From DATKEJ01 sp963768715 (lineage in GTDB: Bacteria > Bacteroidota > Rhodothermia > Rhodothermales > DATKEJ01): DNA of 64,000 nucleotides. The notes beneath the pieces were generated by a model, which was given only the letters and a program-made list of their open reading frames with translations, made no database searches and was not told where the DNA came from. Made by a program: the position numbers and the translations under genes. Where the stretch lies: assembly GCA_963768715.1 (NCBI GenBank), contig CAVYJC010000002.1:282179-346178 (forward strand), written 5' to 3'. This document shows, one piece after another, positions 36,560-46,144 of the stretch (its first letter is position 1; each line of letters starts with the position of its first letter).

Positions 36560-38429
36560 GCTCCAGGGATCAGTGGGAGGTCCGGTACTAAACGATCGTC
36601 TGACGTTCTTCGCCTCCGGCAGATACTGGCACGACGACGGCTATTTGTACGGCCGGCGCGTCGTCAAGCCGGTTACGGCCGGACCCGGCGAGGGCCAGGT
36701 GGTGACGGTCGATGGCAGGCAGGTGTTCGTCCCGGCATTGGGAGACAGCTCGTACGCCTCGATGAACTGGAGAGATCAGTGGACAGGGAGCCTCAAGTTT
36801 TCCGCGCGACCACACGCCGGCACGCGCCTGACGGTGTCGTTCCTGACTCAGGAGGACAAAGGGCAGGACTACGACCACTACTTCCGTTACAACCCAGACG
36901 GCATTCCGACGACGTACGGTACTTCCCGATCGATCACAACGACGTTGAGCCACTTCCTCAGTGGACGCAGTTTCGTCGAGATCAAGGGGGCGTACTTCAC
37001 CAATGAGGTCGACACGCATCTGTACGAAGATCCGCTCGACCCGCGCTGGCCGGCAGACGATGCCATTCGAACACTCGGTGGAAACTTCGCGTTCGTCCGC
37101 GGCGGTGCGCGCATGGAGCACTTCGCGCGAACGACCAAGACTCGCGTTGTGAGCATGAACTTCACGAGCCAGGTCACGCGACAGCATCAGATCAAGACAG
37201 GCTTTGAACTCAAAGGTCACAGCCTGGACGTCGACCAGTTCGACGTCCTAAATAACTCCTCGACGAATTTCCAGCCCGCCATCCCCGAGGCGGGAACACC
37301 CGCCCACGTACGGGTCTCGGCGGATCCGATCGAACTGGGCGCCTTCGCGCAGGCCAAGATGGAGTTCGACTTCATGATCATGAACCTCGGCGTTCGGCTC
37401 GACTACTTCGACGCGAAGGGAGACGTACTCCAGGACTTCGGTCGACCGCAGACGTCCGAACGCGTGCCTTCCAGCGCGAAATGGCAGCTCTCTCCGCGCT
37501 TCGGCCTCGCCTACCCGCTGTCGGAGCAGGGCGTCGTCCACATCTCGTACGGGCATTTCTTCCAGATGCCTCCGTTCGAGTATCTCTACACCAACTCGGA
37601 TTACATTTACGACCCTGAAGAGGGCGTGGGCCGGGCGTTCGGCTTCGCCGATCTTGAACCGCAGGAAACCGTCGCTTACGAAATCGGACTGCAGCAGGCT
37701 TTCACCGAGACGTTTGGCGCCGACTTCACGGCCTACTTCAAAGACATTCGAAATCTTCTCGGAACGCGTCTTGAGGTCATTGAGCCGGGCTTCAACGAGC
37801 CGTTCCCACTCGAGAAGTACGGCCGATACGTGAATCGTGATTATGGGCAGGTTCGAGGATTCACGGTCTCGTTCGAGAAACGAATGTCCCAAGGGTTTGC
37901 TCTCGACATAGATTACACCTTCCAGATCGCCGAAGGGAATGCCAGCGATCCTCGATCGGTGTTGCTTGACGAAGAACAAGGGATCGAATCGGAAAAGCAG
38001 CTCGTCCCGCTCGATTGGGATCGTCGTCATCAACTGATTACGAGCTTCACGGTCGGAGAGCCCGGCAACTGGCTGGCCACAATAAACGGACGGCTCGGCT
38101 CAGGCCTGCCCTACACGCCCTCCCTGGCAGACGAACGGATCGGACTGGAGAATTCCGCCAGAAGAAAGGGAGACGTATCCTTCGATTTGTTCGCAACGAA
38201 GGAAGTCAAACTGGGAGGCCTGCCGATTTCGGTCTTTACGCGCGTCTTCAACCTCCTCGATACGCGGAATGAGATCGACATCTACTCCGATACCGGACGC
38301 GCCTTCCCGAATCTGAGATTTCAGCCCGGCGAACCGCAGGGATTGAACACCAAAGACGAATACCTGAGAAGGCCCGATTTCTACTCGGCGCCTCGACAGG
38401 TCACAATCGGCCTTTCGCTTACGATATAA
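36447..38429 (+). CDS. TonB-dependent receptor, beta-barrel part (frameshifted)
   Basis: 660 residues covering the outer-membrane barrel: strands such as GTYELQGSVGGPVLNDRLTFFASGRYW, a GVVHISYGHFFQMPPFEYLY segment shared with the 894-3617 paralogue, and the closing IGLSLTI. Repairing the two upstream indels gives one receptor of about 885 residues. The stop lies 5 bases before the 38435 gene, so both are likely co-transcribed. Substrate presumably the glycan of this locus. Confidence 0.85.
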   Translation: MGADSYRGTFSAYGGDYASTNTDLFTQIDDVSPKGTYELQGSVGGPVLNDRLTFFASGRYWHDDGYLYGRRVVKPVTAGPGEGQVVTVDGRQVFVPALGDSSYASMNWRDQWTGSLKFSARPHAGTRLTVSFLTQEDKGQDYDHYFRYNPDGIPTTYGTSRSITTTLSHFLSGRSFVEIKGAYFTNEVDTHLYEDPLDPRWPADDAIRTLGGNFAFVRGGARMEHFARTTKTRVVSMNFTSQVTRQHQIKTGFELKGHSLDVDQFDVLNNSSTNFQPAIPEAGTPAHVRVSADPIELGAFAQAKMEFDFMIMNLGVRLDYFDAKGDVLQDFGRPQTSERVPSSAKWQLSPRFGLAYPLSEQGVVHISYGHFFQMPPFEYLYTNSDYIYDPEEGVGRAFGFADLEPQETVAYEIGLQQAFTETFGADFTAYFKDIRNLLGTRLEVIEPGFNEPFPLEKYGRYVNRDYGQVRGFTVSFEKRMSQGFALDIDYTFQIAEGNASDPRSVLLDEEQGIESEKQLVPLDWDRRHQLITSFTVGEPGNWLATINGRLGSGLPYTPSLADERIGLENSARRKGDVSFDLFATKEVKLGGLPISVFTRVFNLLDTRNEIDIYSDTGRAFPNLRFQPGEPQGLNTKDEYLRRPDFYSAPRQVTIGLSLTI

Positions 38430-38434
38430 GTTCG

Positions 38435-39598
38435 ATGAGGAGCATCCTTCTGTCATTCTTACTTGCGCTTGCAACGACCGGGATCGCCGCTGCCCAGCGG
38501 ATCCCGGATCCGAAGCAGGGCAACCCACGCCTCACGCAGTGGGGCGTGCTGGACGGCAACCGGGTCAGGACGCTCTTCGCCAACCACGGAGAAATCGCCC
38601 GGTGGCCCGATCAACCGTCCGGCGAATGGCCGAAAGGAAGTGGACACTCCTACGTCGACGGCGTTGCGTTCATCGTTTCCGTTAAGACGAAAGACGGCCT
38701 TGGAAACACAATAAAGCCACAAGCTACTAATTATAGAGAGTTTATAGATCGCGATCCGACGACCTCCGAGGTATGGGGCTGGGCGCCTGTGCCCGGATAT
38801 TCCAATCCCCGCCAGGAGTCACCGGCACGCAGTGACGATCCGAGTACCTGGCCGAGCGAATGGCCGGATCGACCCATCGACTGGGCGGGCCAGTGGAACG
38901 GCTTCTTCGGCCGGGGCGTGGAGAACGCGGACGTCGAAACCTACTTCGTGTTCGACGACAGCCCCGACAGGGAGTGGACCGGCCCGAACCACAAGTTCTT
39001 TCCCTGCGCAGGAGATACGTCGCGGGGCGGGATTGGGATCGAAGTCGCCGCGCGCGGCTTTCAATGGAGCCACCCGCTCGCACAGGATGTGATCTTCTGG
39101 CTTTACGAAATCACGAACGAATGCGACGTCGACTACGACAACGTCTTCTTCTCGCAGTACATCGACTGGGGCGTCGGCGGAACCGACGACTCGGGTGACG
39201 ACGAAGGCGCGTACAACACGAAGCTCGACCTCGCATTCGCCTGGGACTTCGACGGTGACGGGACGCCTGCCCGCTGGAGCCCGGTCGGGACGGCCGGATA
39301 TGCCTTCCTCGAATCGCCCGGCAATTCAACGGATGGTGTAGACAACGACCAGGACGGCATAACCGATGAACGCCGCGACAGCGGGCCCGGACAGCTCATC
39401 GAGGGGAAGGATGCTATCCTTGCCTACGCACAGGCCAACTACAACCTGGACGACTTCAACACCTTCTTCCTCGGAATCGAACAGCGACCGGCGTATCTCG
39501 CCGGACGATGGTGGACCGGCGACGAGGAAATGGACTGGGTGGGATACTCGGACGTGAACGGAAACGGCGTCTGGGACGTTGACGAGCCAGCTCAATGA
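38435..39598 (+). CDS. Large secreted surface protein, N-terminal part (frameshifted)
   Basis: 387 residues: signal peptide (MRSILLSFLLALATTGIAAAQ) then the domain shared with the left-edge gene (QWGVLDGNRVRTLFANHGEI, WPSEWPDRPIDWAGQWNGFFGRG, ENADVETYFVFDDS, ARGFQWSHPLAQDVIFWLYEITN). It ends in a calcium-type loop DVNGNGVWDVDEP, after which a frameshift at about 39590 yields a premature stop. One base fewer gives DEP-LNDDVGEDG and continues in the 39579-41702 frame. Family unknown to me; the pairing with a TonB receptor occurs twice in the window. Confidence 0.82.
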   Translation: MRSILLSFLLALATTGIAAAQRIPDPKQGNPRLTQWGVLDGNRVRTLFANHGEIARWPDQPSGEWPKGSGHSYVDGVAFIVSVKTKDGLGNTIKPQATNYREFIDRDPTTSEVWGWAPVPGYSNPRQESPARSDDPSTWPSEWPDRPIDWAGQWNGFFGRGVENADVETYFVFDDSPDREWTGPNHKFFPCAGDTSRGGIGIEVAARGFQWSHPLAQDVIFWLYEITNECDVDYDNVFFSQYIDWGVGGTDDSGDDEGAYNTKLDLAFAWDFDGDGTPARWSPVGTAGYAFLESPGNSTDGVDNDQDGITDERRDSGPGQLIEGKDAILAYAQANYNLDDFNTFFLGIEQRPAYLAGRWWTGDEEMDWVGYSDVNGNGVWDVDEPAQ

Positions 39599-41702
39599 CG
39601 ATGTGGGGGAAGACGGCCTCTCCCCGACTTCTCCCAATTATCCTGGTCGGGACGTCGGCGAGGGCGACGGTCAGCCGACGTCGGGTGAGCCCAATTTCGA
39701 CAAACTCGACAAAGACGAGTCCGATCAAATCGGCCTGACCGGGTTTGCTGTCTTCAATGTCCACGATTACGAATTGCTCGACGACGCCCAGAACTATGAC
39801 ATCTTCTCGCGGGCGCTTCCGCCCTTCGAGGACATCTTGCTGGAAGGCGGCCGCAACCTGGGCATGTTCTTTTCGTCGGGGCCGTTTCCGTTGAAGGCGG
39901 GGCAGACCGAACGTTTCTCGATGGCTCTTTTGTTTGCCAACAAGGACTTCACGGATCCGACCAACATCGCCAACTCGGCGCTGGCTCGAAAGAAGGAGAC
40001 GGTACAGCAGATCTACAACGCGGACTATCGTTTCGCCCGGCCTCCGAACAAGCCCACGCTGACGGTCATCCCCGGCGACAACCAGGTGACCCTCACCTGG
40101 GACGACGTCGCAGAAAGATCGTTCGACCCCTTCCTCAGAGAGTTCGATTTCGAAGGGTACATGATCTTCCGATCGACCGAGCCGAATTTCGAGGAAAACC
40201 TCAGCATTACAGACGCTTTCGGAAATCTGATCTTCCAGAAGCCCATTGCACAGTATGACCTGGTAAACGGACTCCGCGGCCCGCATCCGGTAGGCGTAAA
40301 CGGGGTCCAATTCAATCTCGGAACCGACAGTGGGCTGAAACACACGTTCATCGACCGCGACGTCCGGAACGGACAGACCTACTACTATGCCGTCGTGGCC
40401 TATGACCGCGGCTTGGTCGCGCGCAACGCAGACAGTACCGTTGTGACTACGCCAGACGGCATGGTCCGCGGGCTGGCCCCGAGTCTCACGACGGCGATTA
40501 TCAAGAATGATGTGGCGGGCAATGTCGTGGCCGACATCAACACGGGCTTTGCCGTTCCGAGGGCGCCGGCCGCCGGGTATGTCGGTCCCCAACTCGAGAA
40601 CATGGTACAGTCGGTGCGCGGAACGGGAAACGTGGACGTAGAGATCGTCGCGCCGGGACTCGTGACCCAGTCGGCCGACTACGAGCTGGATTTTGAGAAT
40701 CCCTCGCTCTGGCAGAACGAGGGAGACGTCACCTACGCACTGGTGAACAAGACCACCGGAACGACGGTCGACTCGGGTCCGATCACAAACGGAAACGCGG
40801 AGATCGCTCCGTTCGAGGGCTTTGTGGTGAATATCGAGTCCGCAACATCCGTGACCGTATCCGATGCCACTACGCGACTAACGGATGACGCCACCACGTT
40901 TCGAGCGGTCGTCAAACCTGCCTCCAAGATTCCTCTCGTGCAGTCACGATTCGTTGCGATTCCGGATGACTTCGTGCTGCATTTCACCGACACGATCTCA
41001 GACACGTCTCTGGTTCTTGGATTCGGCATGCGAGCCATCCCGACACCGTTTTATATAGAGAATGCGGCGGGTGTACGCCAGCCGTTTATCGTGACGGAGG
41101 ACGATGCGGACCTCCGCAACGGCCAGTACGACCACGGGGAGATGATCATCCTCGTCGCGGGTATCGAACCCGGTCTGCCCCCGGTACGGGACGCAGGCGC
41201 CTGGCGGGCGTCATGGGCGATCCAGCTCGTGCCGCCTGATCCTGTGCTCGAACCGGATTTACCTTTGATTCCGCCCGTGCCTGGATCCCGGCTCGAATTC
41301 GAAACGACCAAACCCTTTCAGACGGGCGATCGCGTCACATTCACGACGCATCCGCCGTTCCTCGATGAGGCACAGGAAGCCAAGGACCTGGAGAATATCT
41401 TCGTCGTTCCCAATCCGTACGTAGCTACCAGCGAGTTCGAGCCGCCCAACACCTACAGAGCCGGTCGCGGGGAGCGCCGCATCTATTTCATGCATCTGCC
41501 GCGCCAGTGCACGATCCGGATCTACACGATTTCGGGTCAGCTCGTCCAGACGCTGCAACACGAGTCGAGCATCGACGACGGACAATTGTCGTGGGATCTC
41601 GTGCAGCGCGACGGCATGACGATCTCATACGGGATCTATCTGTACCACGTCGACGCGCCGGGCGTGGGTGAATTTGTGGGACGATTCGGGGTGATTAAAT
41701 GA
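39579..41702 (+). CDS. Large secreted surface protein, C-terminal part (frameshifted)
   Basis: About 700 residues in the second frame: FAVFNVHDYELLDDAQNYD, then a fibronectin-like domain (PPNKPTLTVIPGDNQVTLTWDD ... GQTYYYAVVAYDRG), beta-rich repeats, and a C-terminal segment ENIFVVPNPYVATSEFE ... RIYTISGQLVQTLQHES ... GIYLYHVDAPG, which is a FlgD/sorting-like Ig domain. The intact protein would have about 1,088 residues. Exported and surface-bound by inference. Directly followed by a hairpin-rich spacer and a PorV-like gene. Confidence 0.8.
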   Translation: MTSQLNDDVGEDGLSPTSPNYPGRDVGEGDGQPTSGEPNFDKLDKDESDQIGLTGFAVFNVHDYELLDDAQNYDIFSRALPPFEDILLEGGRNLGMFFSSGPFPLKAGQTERFSMALLFANKDFTDPTNIANSALARKKETVQQIYNADYRFARPPNKPTLTVIPGDNQVTLTWDDVAERSFDPFLREFDFEGYMIFRSTEPNFEENLSITDAFGNLIFQKPIAQYDLVNGLRGPHPVGVNGVQFNLGTDSGLKHTFIDRDVRNGQTYYYAVVAYDRGLVARNADSTVVTTPDGMVRGLAPSLTTAIIKNDVAGNVVADINTGFAVPRAPAAGYVGPQLENMVQSVRGTGNVDVEIVAPGLVTQSADYELDFENPSLWQNEGDVTYALVNKTTGTTVDSGPITNGNAEIAPFEGFVVNIESATSVTVSDATTRLTDDATTFRAVVKPASKIPLVQSRFVAIPDDFVLHFTDTISDTSLVLGFGMRAIPTPFYIENAAGVRQPFIVTEDDADLRNGQYDHGEMIILVAGIEPGLPPVRDAGAWRASWAIQLVPPDPVLEPDLPLIPPVPGSRLEFETTKPFQTGDRVTFTTHPPFLDEAQEAKDLENIFVVPNPYVATSEFEPPNTYRAGRGERRIYFMHLPRQCTIRIYTISGQLVQTLQHESSIDDGQLSWDLVQRDGMTISYGIYLYHVDAPGVGEFVGRFGVIK

Positions 41703-42111
41703 GACGGTGGACTGAACATATCGCCCTCAGTTACAAATCCGACGTCACGGCGCTGGCCCCGTTGTGCCCTCCTGGAGCCGCAATAACCGCCCTGGGCCTG
41801 ACCCCGATGGGCCCCGACGGAGCCGGGACAACCACCCCGGGCTTCAGCCTGGGGGGGCAGGTTGCGAATTCTAGTACCTCCGTCTTGGGGCTGCAGCCTC
41901 AAATATCTTTTGCGGCGCCGTTACCCCGTGATGAGGACCACCCCCGGCTGCGCACTCCTTCGTCGCGCTTAGACCGCCCCCTCCAGAGGGGGACAGCGGG
42001 GTACCAAACGGATGGCCGCCCTGCCCTTCGCGGGGATCGAGAGCTATCAAATCGGCCTACCTCTCGGCCGCGGACACCCGCCTGTTTCAAACGGATGACC
42101 GCCTTGGCTCA
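41703..42111. other. Hairpin-rich spacer
   Basis: About 400 bases with imperfect palindromes: CCCCGGGCTTCAGCCTGGGG (41857-41876 region), TTGGGGCTGCAGCCTCAA near 41885, CCCCCTCCAGAGGGGG near 41983. A frame is open from 41699 to 42115, but its composition (Pro, Gly, Arg-rich, no domain) argues against a protein, except that its last codons (MTALAH) could be the true N-terminus of the following gene after an indel. Confidence 0.6.
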
Positions 42112-43116
42112 TTGATCCTGCTTCTGGCGACCTTGTTCTCCACCGTCGCCTCCGCCCAGGGCGTCTCAAAAGTCGGCACGACTTCGGCCGATTTCCTACA
42201 GATTGACGTCGGACCCCGGGCCGTTGCCATGGGCGGCGCCTTTGTGGCTGCGGCGAACGATGCGTCATCGCTCTATTGGAATCCGGCCGGCCTCGCCAAC
42301 ATGAAGGACAGTGAGCTCATCGCAGCGCACTCGGAGTGGCTCGGCGATCTCAACTTCGACTATCTCGGTGTCGCACTGAACATGGGCGTCGCCGGCGTCG
42401 CGGGCGTTTCTGTGACCATGCTGTCCATGCCCGACATGCTTGTGCGTACTGTCGATCGACAGGAGGGCACCGGGGAGACCTACGACGCGGCCGATATGGC
42501 ACTCGGATTGTCTTACGGGAAAGCGGTGACCGATCGTTTCTCGATAGGCTTGACCGCGAAATACATCCGACAGCGAATCTGGCACTCCGCTGCAACGGGG
42601 ATGGCGCTGGACATCGGGACTCAGTTTCGAACCGAATTCGCGGGTGGCCTGGTTATCGGAGCGACGATTTCCAACTTCGGCACCGACATGAAGCTCAATG
42701 GTCGAGATCTGCGTACGTTCGTCGATCCGGATCCGAGCCAGCTCGGCAACAACAACCGTATTCCCGTCAATTACGAACTCGACACACACAAACTGCCGCT
42801 CAATTTCCAGTTCGGCGTTAGCACAAACCCGATCAATTCGCGAATGCACCGGGTCACGCTGAATGCCGACGCGATCCACCCCAATTCGAACAATGAAAGC
42901 CTGAATCTGGGCGCAGAGTACTGCTTCCAGGAACGAATTTTCTTTAGAGGGGGGTATCGGGGCCTCTTTCTGGATGGAACCGAGGGGGGCATTTCCGGAG
43001 GATTGGCTGTACACCAGGCACTCTTCGAGGGCGGCCTTGCCAAACTAGACTACGCGTTCCGCAGCGGAGGACGTCTCGGAGACGTCCACGTGGTCGGGTT
43101 TGGCCTTACGTTCTAA
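42112..43116 (+). CDS. PorV/PorQ-family outer-membrane beta-barrel protein
   Basis: 334 residues from TTG 42112 (ILLLATLFSTVASAQG); the short leader suggests that the real start is a few codons upstream, with an indel near 42110 (MTALAH joined to LILLLATLF would be ideal). The mature part starts GTTSADFLQIDVGPRAVAMGGAFVAAANDASSLYWNPAGLA, the hallmark of PorV/UPF0164-type barrels related to FadL, and ends VVGFGLTF. PorV shuttles type IX secretion substrates to the surface; this copy lies beside a sorting-domain protein and a TonB receptor, so it may be a locus-specific partner. Confidence 0.85.
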   Translation: MILLLATLFSTVASAQGVSKVGTTSADFLQIDVGPRAVAMGGAFVAAANDASSLYWNPAGLANMKDSELIAAHSEWLGDLNFDYLGVALNMGVAGVAGVSVTMLSMPDMLVRTVDRQEGTGETYDAADMALGLSYGKAVTDRFSIGLTAKYIRQRIWHSAATGMALDIGTQFRTEFAGGLVIGATISNFGTDMKLNGRDLRTFVDPDPSQLGNNNRIPVNYELDTHKLPLNFQFGVSTNPINSRMHRVTLNADAIHPNSNNESLNLGAEYCFQERIFFRGGYRGLFLDGTEGGISGGLAVHQALFEGGLAKLDYAFRSGGRLGDVHVVGFGLTF

Positions 43117-43119
43117 ACC

Positions 43120-44211
43120 GTGGCAAACTGGACCCTCATTCTGCTCCTGGTGGCGTTCACCGGTTGCGCACGATCCGAACGCCGGGAGAGCACGGGGACG
43201 AGCAATGAGGTCGAACTGACCTACTGGTCCTCGCAGAATCCGAGTGAGAGGAAGTTGGCCCAGGTCCTGGTCGAGGAGTGGAACGCCGAGCATCCGCACA
43301 TCCAGGTGCGTATGCAGCCACTGCCGGCGGGTCGATCGAGCGAGGAAGTTCTTCTGGCCGCCATCGCTGCCGGAACGACGCCGGACATCTGTTCGAACGT
43401 CTGGCCAGGCATCGTCGAGGATCTCGTCCGCGCCAATGCGGTCGTGCCGCTCGACCGATTCGCCGACTTCGACTCGCTTGCCGCCGCACGGTATCCGGAA
43501 GGGACCTTGAAGCGCTTCGAGGCGATCGACGGCGTCAGCTATCAGATTCCGTGGAAGACCAATCCGATCATGATGCTCTATAACCGCAAGCTCTTCCGGG
43601 AAGCGGGCATCGACCACACCTCCAAAAACCTACAGCGAGTACCTGGCGGCCGCCGAGCGCATCAGCAAGGACCTGAACGGCGACGGTCAGTTCGACCGAT
43701 GGATAGGCTATCGCGACATCCGACCCGTCTGGCACGAACGACGCTTCGATTATTTTGCCTTCTACGTGGGCGCCTCCGGCGGCAGGACCTTCTTCGACAA
43801 CGGCGAGCTTGCTGTCGACACGGTGGCCTCCGACAAGGTATTCCACTTCTTCAGAGACCTTTACAAAGGAGGCTACTTTCCTCTGACGACCTTCCAGGGG
43901 AGTCCCGTCTTGAGCGGAAAGATCGCGACCGAGTTTACGGGTCCGTGGCAATTGCGCTGGCTCAAGGACAATGCTCCGCCGGATTTCGAATATGGATTTG
44001 CGCCGCTGCCGCATCCCGACGACGTGCCCGAAAACCTCTTCACCTTCGGGGATTTCAAGAGCATCACGATTTTCAGCACGACGGAGCACCCGAACGAATC
44101 CTGGGCGTTTGCGAAATACCTCGTCAGCCGAGAGGCCGATTTACGGCTACTCGAAATTGGAGGTCAGATTCCGGTCCGCAAGGCGCTACTGACCGACTCG
44201 CTCTTTGCTGA
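43120..44211 (+). CDS. ABC sugar-binding lipoprotein, N-terminal part (frameshifted)
   Basis: From GTG 43120: MANWTLILLLVAFTGC is a lipoprotein signal with lipobox FTGC, then a family 1 solute-binding N-lobe (ELTYWSSQNPSERKLAQVLVEEWNAEHP, GTTPDICSNVWPGIVEDLV, YQIPWKTNPIMMLYNRKLFREAG). Coding ends near 43624-43628, a run of five A in TCCAAAAACCTAC; four A would read SKTYSEYLAAAERISKDLNGDG on into the next part. Codons after 43628 in this frame are noise. Confidence 0.82.
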   Translation: MANWTLILLLVAFTGCARSERRESTGTSNEVELTYWSSQNPSERKLAQVLVEEWNAEHPHIQVRMQPLPAGRSSEEVLLAAIAAGTTPDICSNVWPGIVEDLVRANAVVPLDRFADFDSLAAARYPEGTLKRFEAIDGVSYQIPWKTNPIMMLYNRKLFREAGIDHTSKNLQRVPGGRRAHQQGPERRRSVRPMDRLSRHPTRLARTTLRLFCLLRGRLRRQDLLRQRRACCRHGGLRQGIPLLQRPLQRRLLSSDDLPGESRLERKDRDRVYGSVAIALAQGQCSAGFRIWICAAAASRRRARKPLHLRGFQEHHDFQHDGAPERILGVCEIPRQPRGRFTATRNWRSDSGPQGATDRLALC

Positions 44212-44419
44212 TTTCTTTGAGCGAGAGCCGGGAATGAAGCCGTTTGCGCTGGCCGCACCCTACAGCCGGGGCGTCGACAGCATCTCTTCGCTTCAGGAAC
44301 TGCTCGATGCCGTGGCACAGCAGTTCGAGGCGGGGTCCGTCTACGGGATCTATCCCTCAGAGGAAGCCACCCGGAAGATGATCGCCCGCATGAAGCTGAT
44401 CAGGGAGTGGGAGTCATGA
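43766..44419 (+). CDS. ABC sugar-binding lipoprotein, C-terminal part (frameshifted)
   Basis: The true coding frame resumes at about 43625 (YSEYLAAAERISKDLNGDGQFDRW) before the first usable start at 43766. It contains GKIATEFTGPWQLRWLKDN, the GPW signature of these binding proteins, NESWAFAKYLVSREADLRLL and a helical end. The stop overlaps the permease start as ATGA (44416-44419). The repaired protein has about 433 residues. Confidence 0.82.
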   Translation: MGASGGRTFFDNGELAVDTVASDKVFHFFRDLYKGGYFPLTTFQGSPVLSGKIATEFTGPWQLRWLKDNAPPDFEYGFAPLPHPDDVPENLFTFGDFKSITIFSTTEHPNESWAFAKYLVSREADLRLLEIGGQIPVRKALLTDSLFADFFEREPGMKPFALAAPYSRGVDSISSLQELLDAVAQQFEAGSVYGIYPSEEATRKMIARMKLIREWES

Positions 44420-45312
44420 ATCTCGCCCTGACAAACCCATTTCGACGCAAACATTCCAAGTCGCGCACCGGCATCCTGTTCGCGGCACCCTACCTGGTCC
44501 ACCTCCTCCTCTTCTTCGGCTATCCGTTCATCTTCGCGTTCGTACTCATCTTCCATCGCTGGGACATCGTGACCGACATGGAGTTTGCCGGTCTGAAGAA
44601 CGTAGTAAGGCTGCTGGGCGACGACGTCTTCTTTCAGGCACTTTTCAACACGGGTTTCTTCCTCACCATCCACATCCCGCTTCAAATCGCCGCCGCCCTG
44701 TTTTTCGCGTCGCTGCTCAATACAAAGCTCAAAGGGCGCGGACTCTTCCGAACCATATACTTCCTCCCCGTCGTGGTATCGGGCGTCGTCGTCACGATCC
44801 TCTTCCAACAGCTTTTCGCCTTCGACACGGGCTTTGTCAACGCCGTGCTTTCTTCGCTCGGCGGAAAGCGGGTTCCCTGGCTGGTCTCGCCGCAGTGGGC
44901 GATGCCGTCCATTGCGCTGATGGCCACGTGGAAGAACGTCGGACTCTACGTCATCCTCTTCCTGGCCGGATTGCAGGACATCCCTGAATCACTGTACGAA
45001 GTGGCTCAAATTGACGGCGCCAATGCCTGGCAGCAGTGGCGGAACATCACGTTGCCCATGCTCAATCCGATGATGGTGACGGTCGTCGTGCTTTCGACCA
45101 TCGGGGGATTCTCCCTGTTCATCGAGCCGTACGTGCTCACGGGCGGCGGACCGTTGAACTCCACGATTTCCGGGCTCCTCTACATCTACAATCAGGCCTT
45201 CTATTTCAACCACATGGGCTACGCCGCCACGCTGGGGATATTCTTCGCGATCGTGATCATGGTCGTCGTGCTCCTGCAGCGAAAGTTCGTCGAGACGGAG
45301 GCGTACGAATAG
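44416..45312 (+). CDS. ABC sugar transporter permease, MalF/UgpA type
   Basis: 298 residues from ATG 44416, which overlaps the binding-protein stop; an in-frame GTG at 44407 is less likely. Six membrane segments (LFAAPYLVHLLLFFGYPFIF first) and the EAA loop YEVAQIDGANAWQQWRNITLP. It belongs to the carbohydrate uptake transporter-1 group like the 6627 permease but is not closely similar. With 45314 it forms the channel of the second sugar importer. No ATPase gene lies nearby, as in the first locus. Confidence 0.93.
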   Translation: MNLALTNPFRRKHSKSRTGILFAAPYLVHLLLFFGYPFIFAFVLIFHRWDIVTDMEFAGLKNVVRLLGDDVFFQALFNTGFFLTIHIPLQIAAALFFASLLNTKLKGRGLFRTIYFLPVVVSGVVVTILFQQLFAFDTGFVNAVLSSLGGKRVPWLVSPQWAMPSIALMATWKNVGLYVILFLAGLQDIPESLYEVAQIDGANAWQQWRNITLPMLNPMMVTVVVLSTIGGFSLFIEPYVLTGGGPLNSTISGLLYIYNQAFYFNHMGYAATLGIFFAIVIMVVVLLQRKFVETEAYE

Positions 45313-45313
45313 C

Positions 45314-46144
45314 ATGTCTAGAAATCGGATGTCCCTTCCCCGCCTGCTCGCATACCTCGCCCTCGTGCTCGGCGCCGTGGTCTTCGCCTATCCGTTTATC
45401 TGGATGGCCCTCGCCACGCTGAAGCCTGAGGTCGAGCTCAGCAATTTGAATGTCTTTCCGAGGCAGTGGTCCCTCGAAAGCTACGCTGTCGTCTTTCGGA
45501 ATATCCCCATCGAACGTGCGTTCCTGAACAGCGCCGTCCTTGCCCTCTTCGTCACGACCTCGGCGCTCGTCTTCGGATCGATGGCCAGCTACTCGCTCTC
45601 CAAGCTGAAATGGAAGGGGCGAGACGCAGTCTTCACGCTGATACTGTTCACGATGATGGTCCCGTTCCTCGTGCTCTTGATCCCCCTGTACACGCTGGTC
45701 GTCCGTTTCGGCTGGACCGACTCACTGGCCGGACTGGCCATCCCGTTCATGATGAACGCGACGGTCGTGCTCATCCTTCGCCAGAGCTTCCTCAGCATAC
45801 CCCAGGATCTTCTCGACGCGGCAAGAATCGACGGTTCGGGGGAGCTGAGAATCCTGTTCACGATCGTTTGGCCGCTCTCCGTTCCGGCCCTCGTCACGGC
45901 GGGAATCATCGTGTTTCTCGGAAACTGGAACGAGGTGCTCTGGCCGCTCATGGTGGTACGAGAGGAGCACTGGATGACCATGCCGCAAATGGTGACCCTG
46001 TTTTCCGTCGGCGGAGGAGCCGAGGGCAAGCTGGGGCCGCGACTCGCTGCCGCCCTGCTGCTGGCGCTGCCGGTGATCGTCGCCTACATGCTCTTCCAGA
46101 AACGGTTTATATCGAGCCTCGCATCAACGGGATTGAAGGGATGA
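45314..46144 (+). CDS. ABC sugar transporter permease, MalG/UgpE type
   Basis: 276 residues, one base after the malF-type stop. Membrane segments LLAYLALVLGAVVFAYPFIWM, a GSMASYSLSKLKWKGRDAVF loop and the EAA motif LDAARIDGSGELRILFTIVWP are typical of MalG-class permeases; it ends FISSLASTGLKG. Probable substrate is an oligosaccharide from the GH130/GH six-hairpin pathway encoded just downstream. Confidence 0.93.
   Translation: MSRNRMSLPRLLAYLALVLGAVVFAYPFIWMALATLKPEVELSNLNVFPRQWSLESYAVVFRNIPIERAFLNSAVLALFVTTSALVFGSMASYSLSKLKWKGRDAVFTLILFTMMVPFLVLLIPLYTLVVRFGWTDSLAGLAIPFMMNATVVLILRQSFLSIPQDLLDAARIDGSGELRILFTIVWPLSVPALVTAGIIVFLGNWNEVLWPLMVVREEHWMTMPQMVTLFSVGGGAEGKLGPRLAAALLLALPVIVAYMLFQKRFISSLASTGLKG

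Noticed and set aside
41699..42115. 138-codon plus-strand frame between the surface protein and PorV-like genes
   Set aside because: Pro/Gly/Arg-rich, made of palindromic spacer DNA, no homology signal. Only its last few codons may belong to the PorV-like leader.
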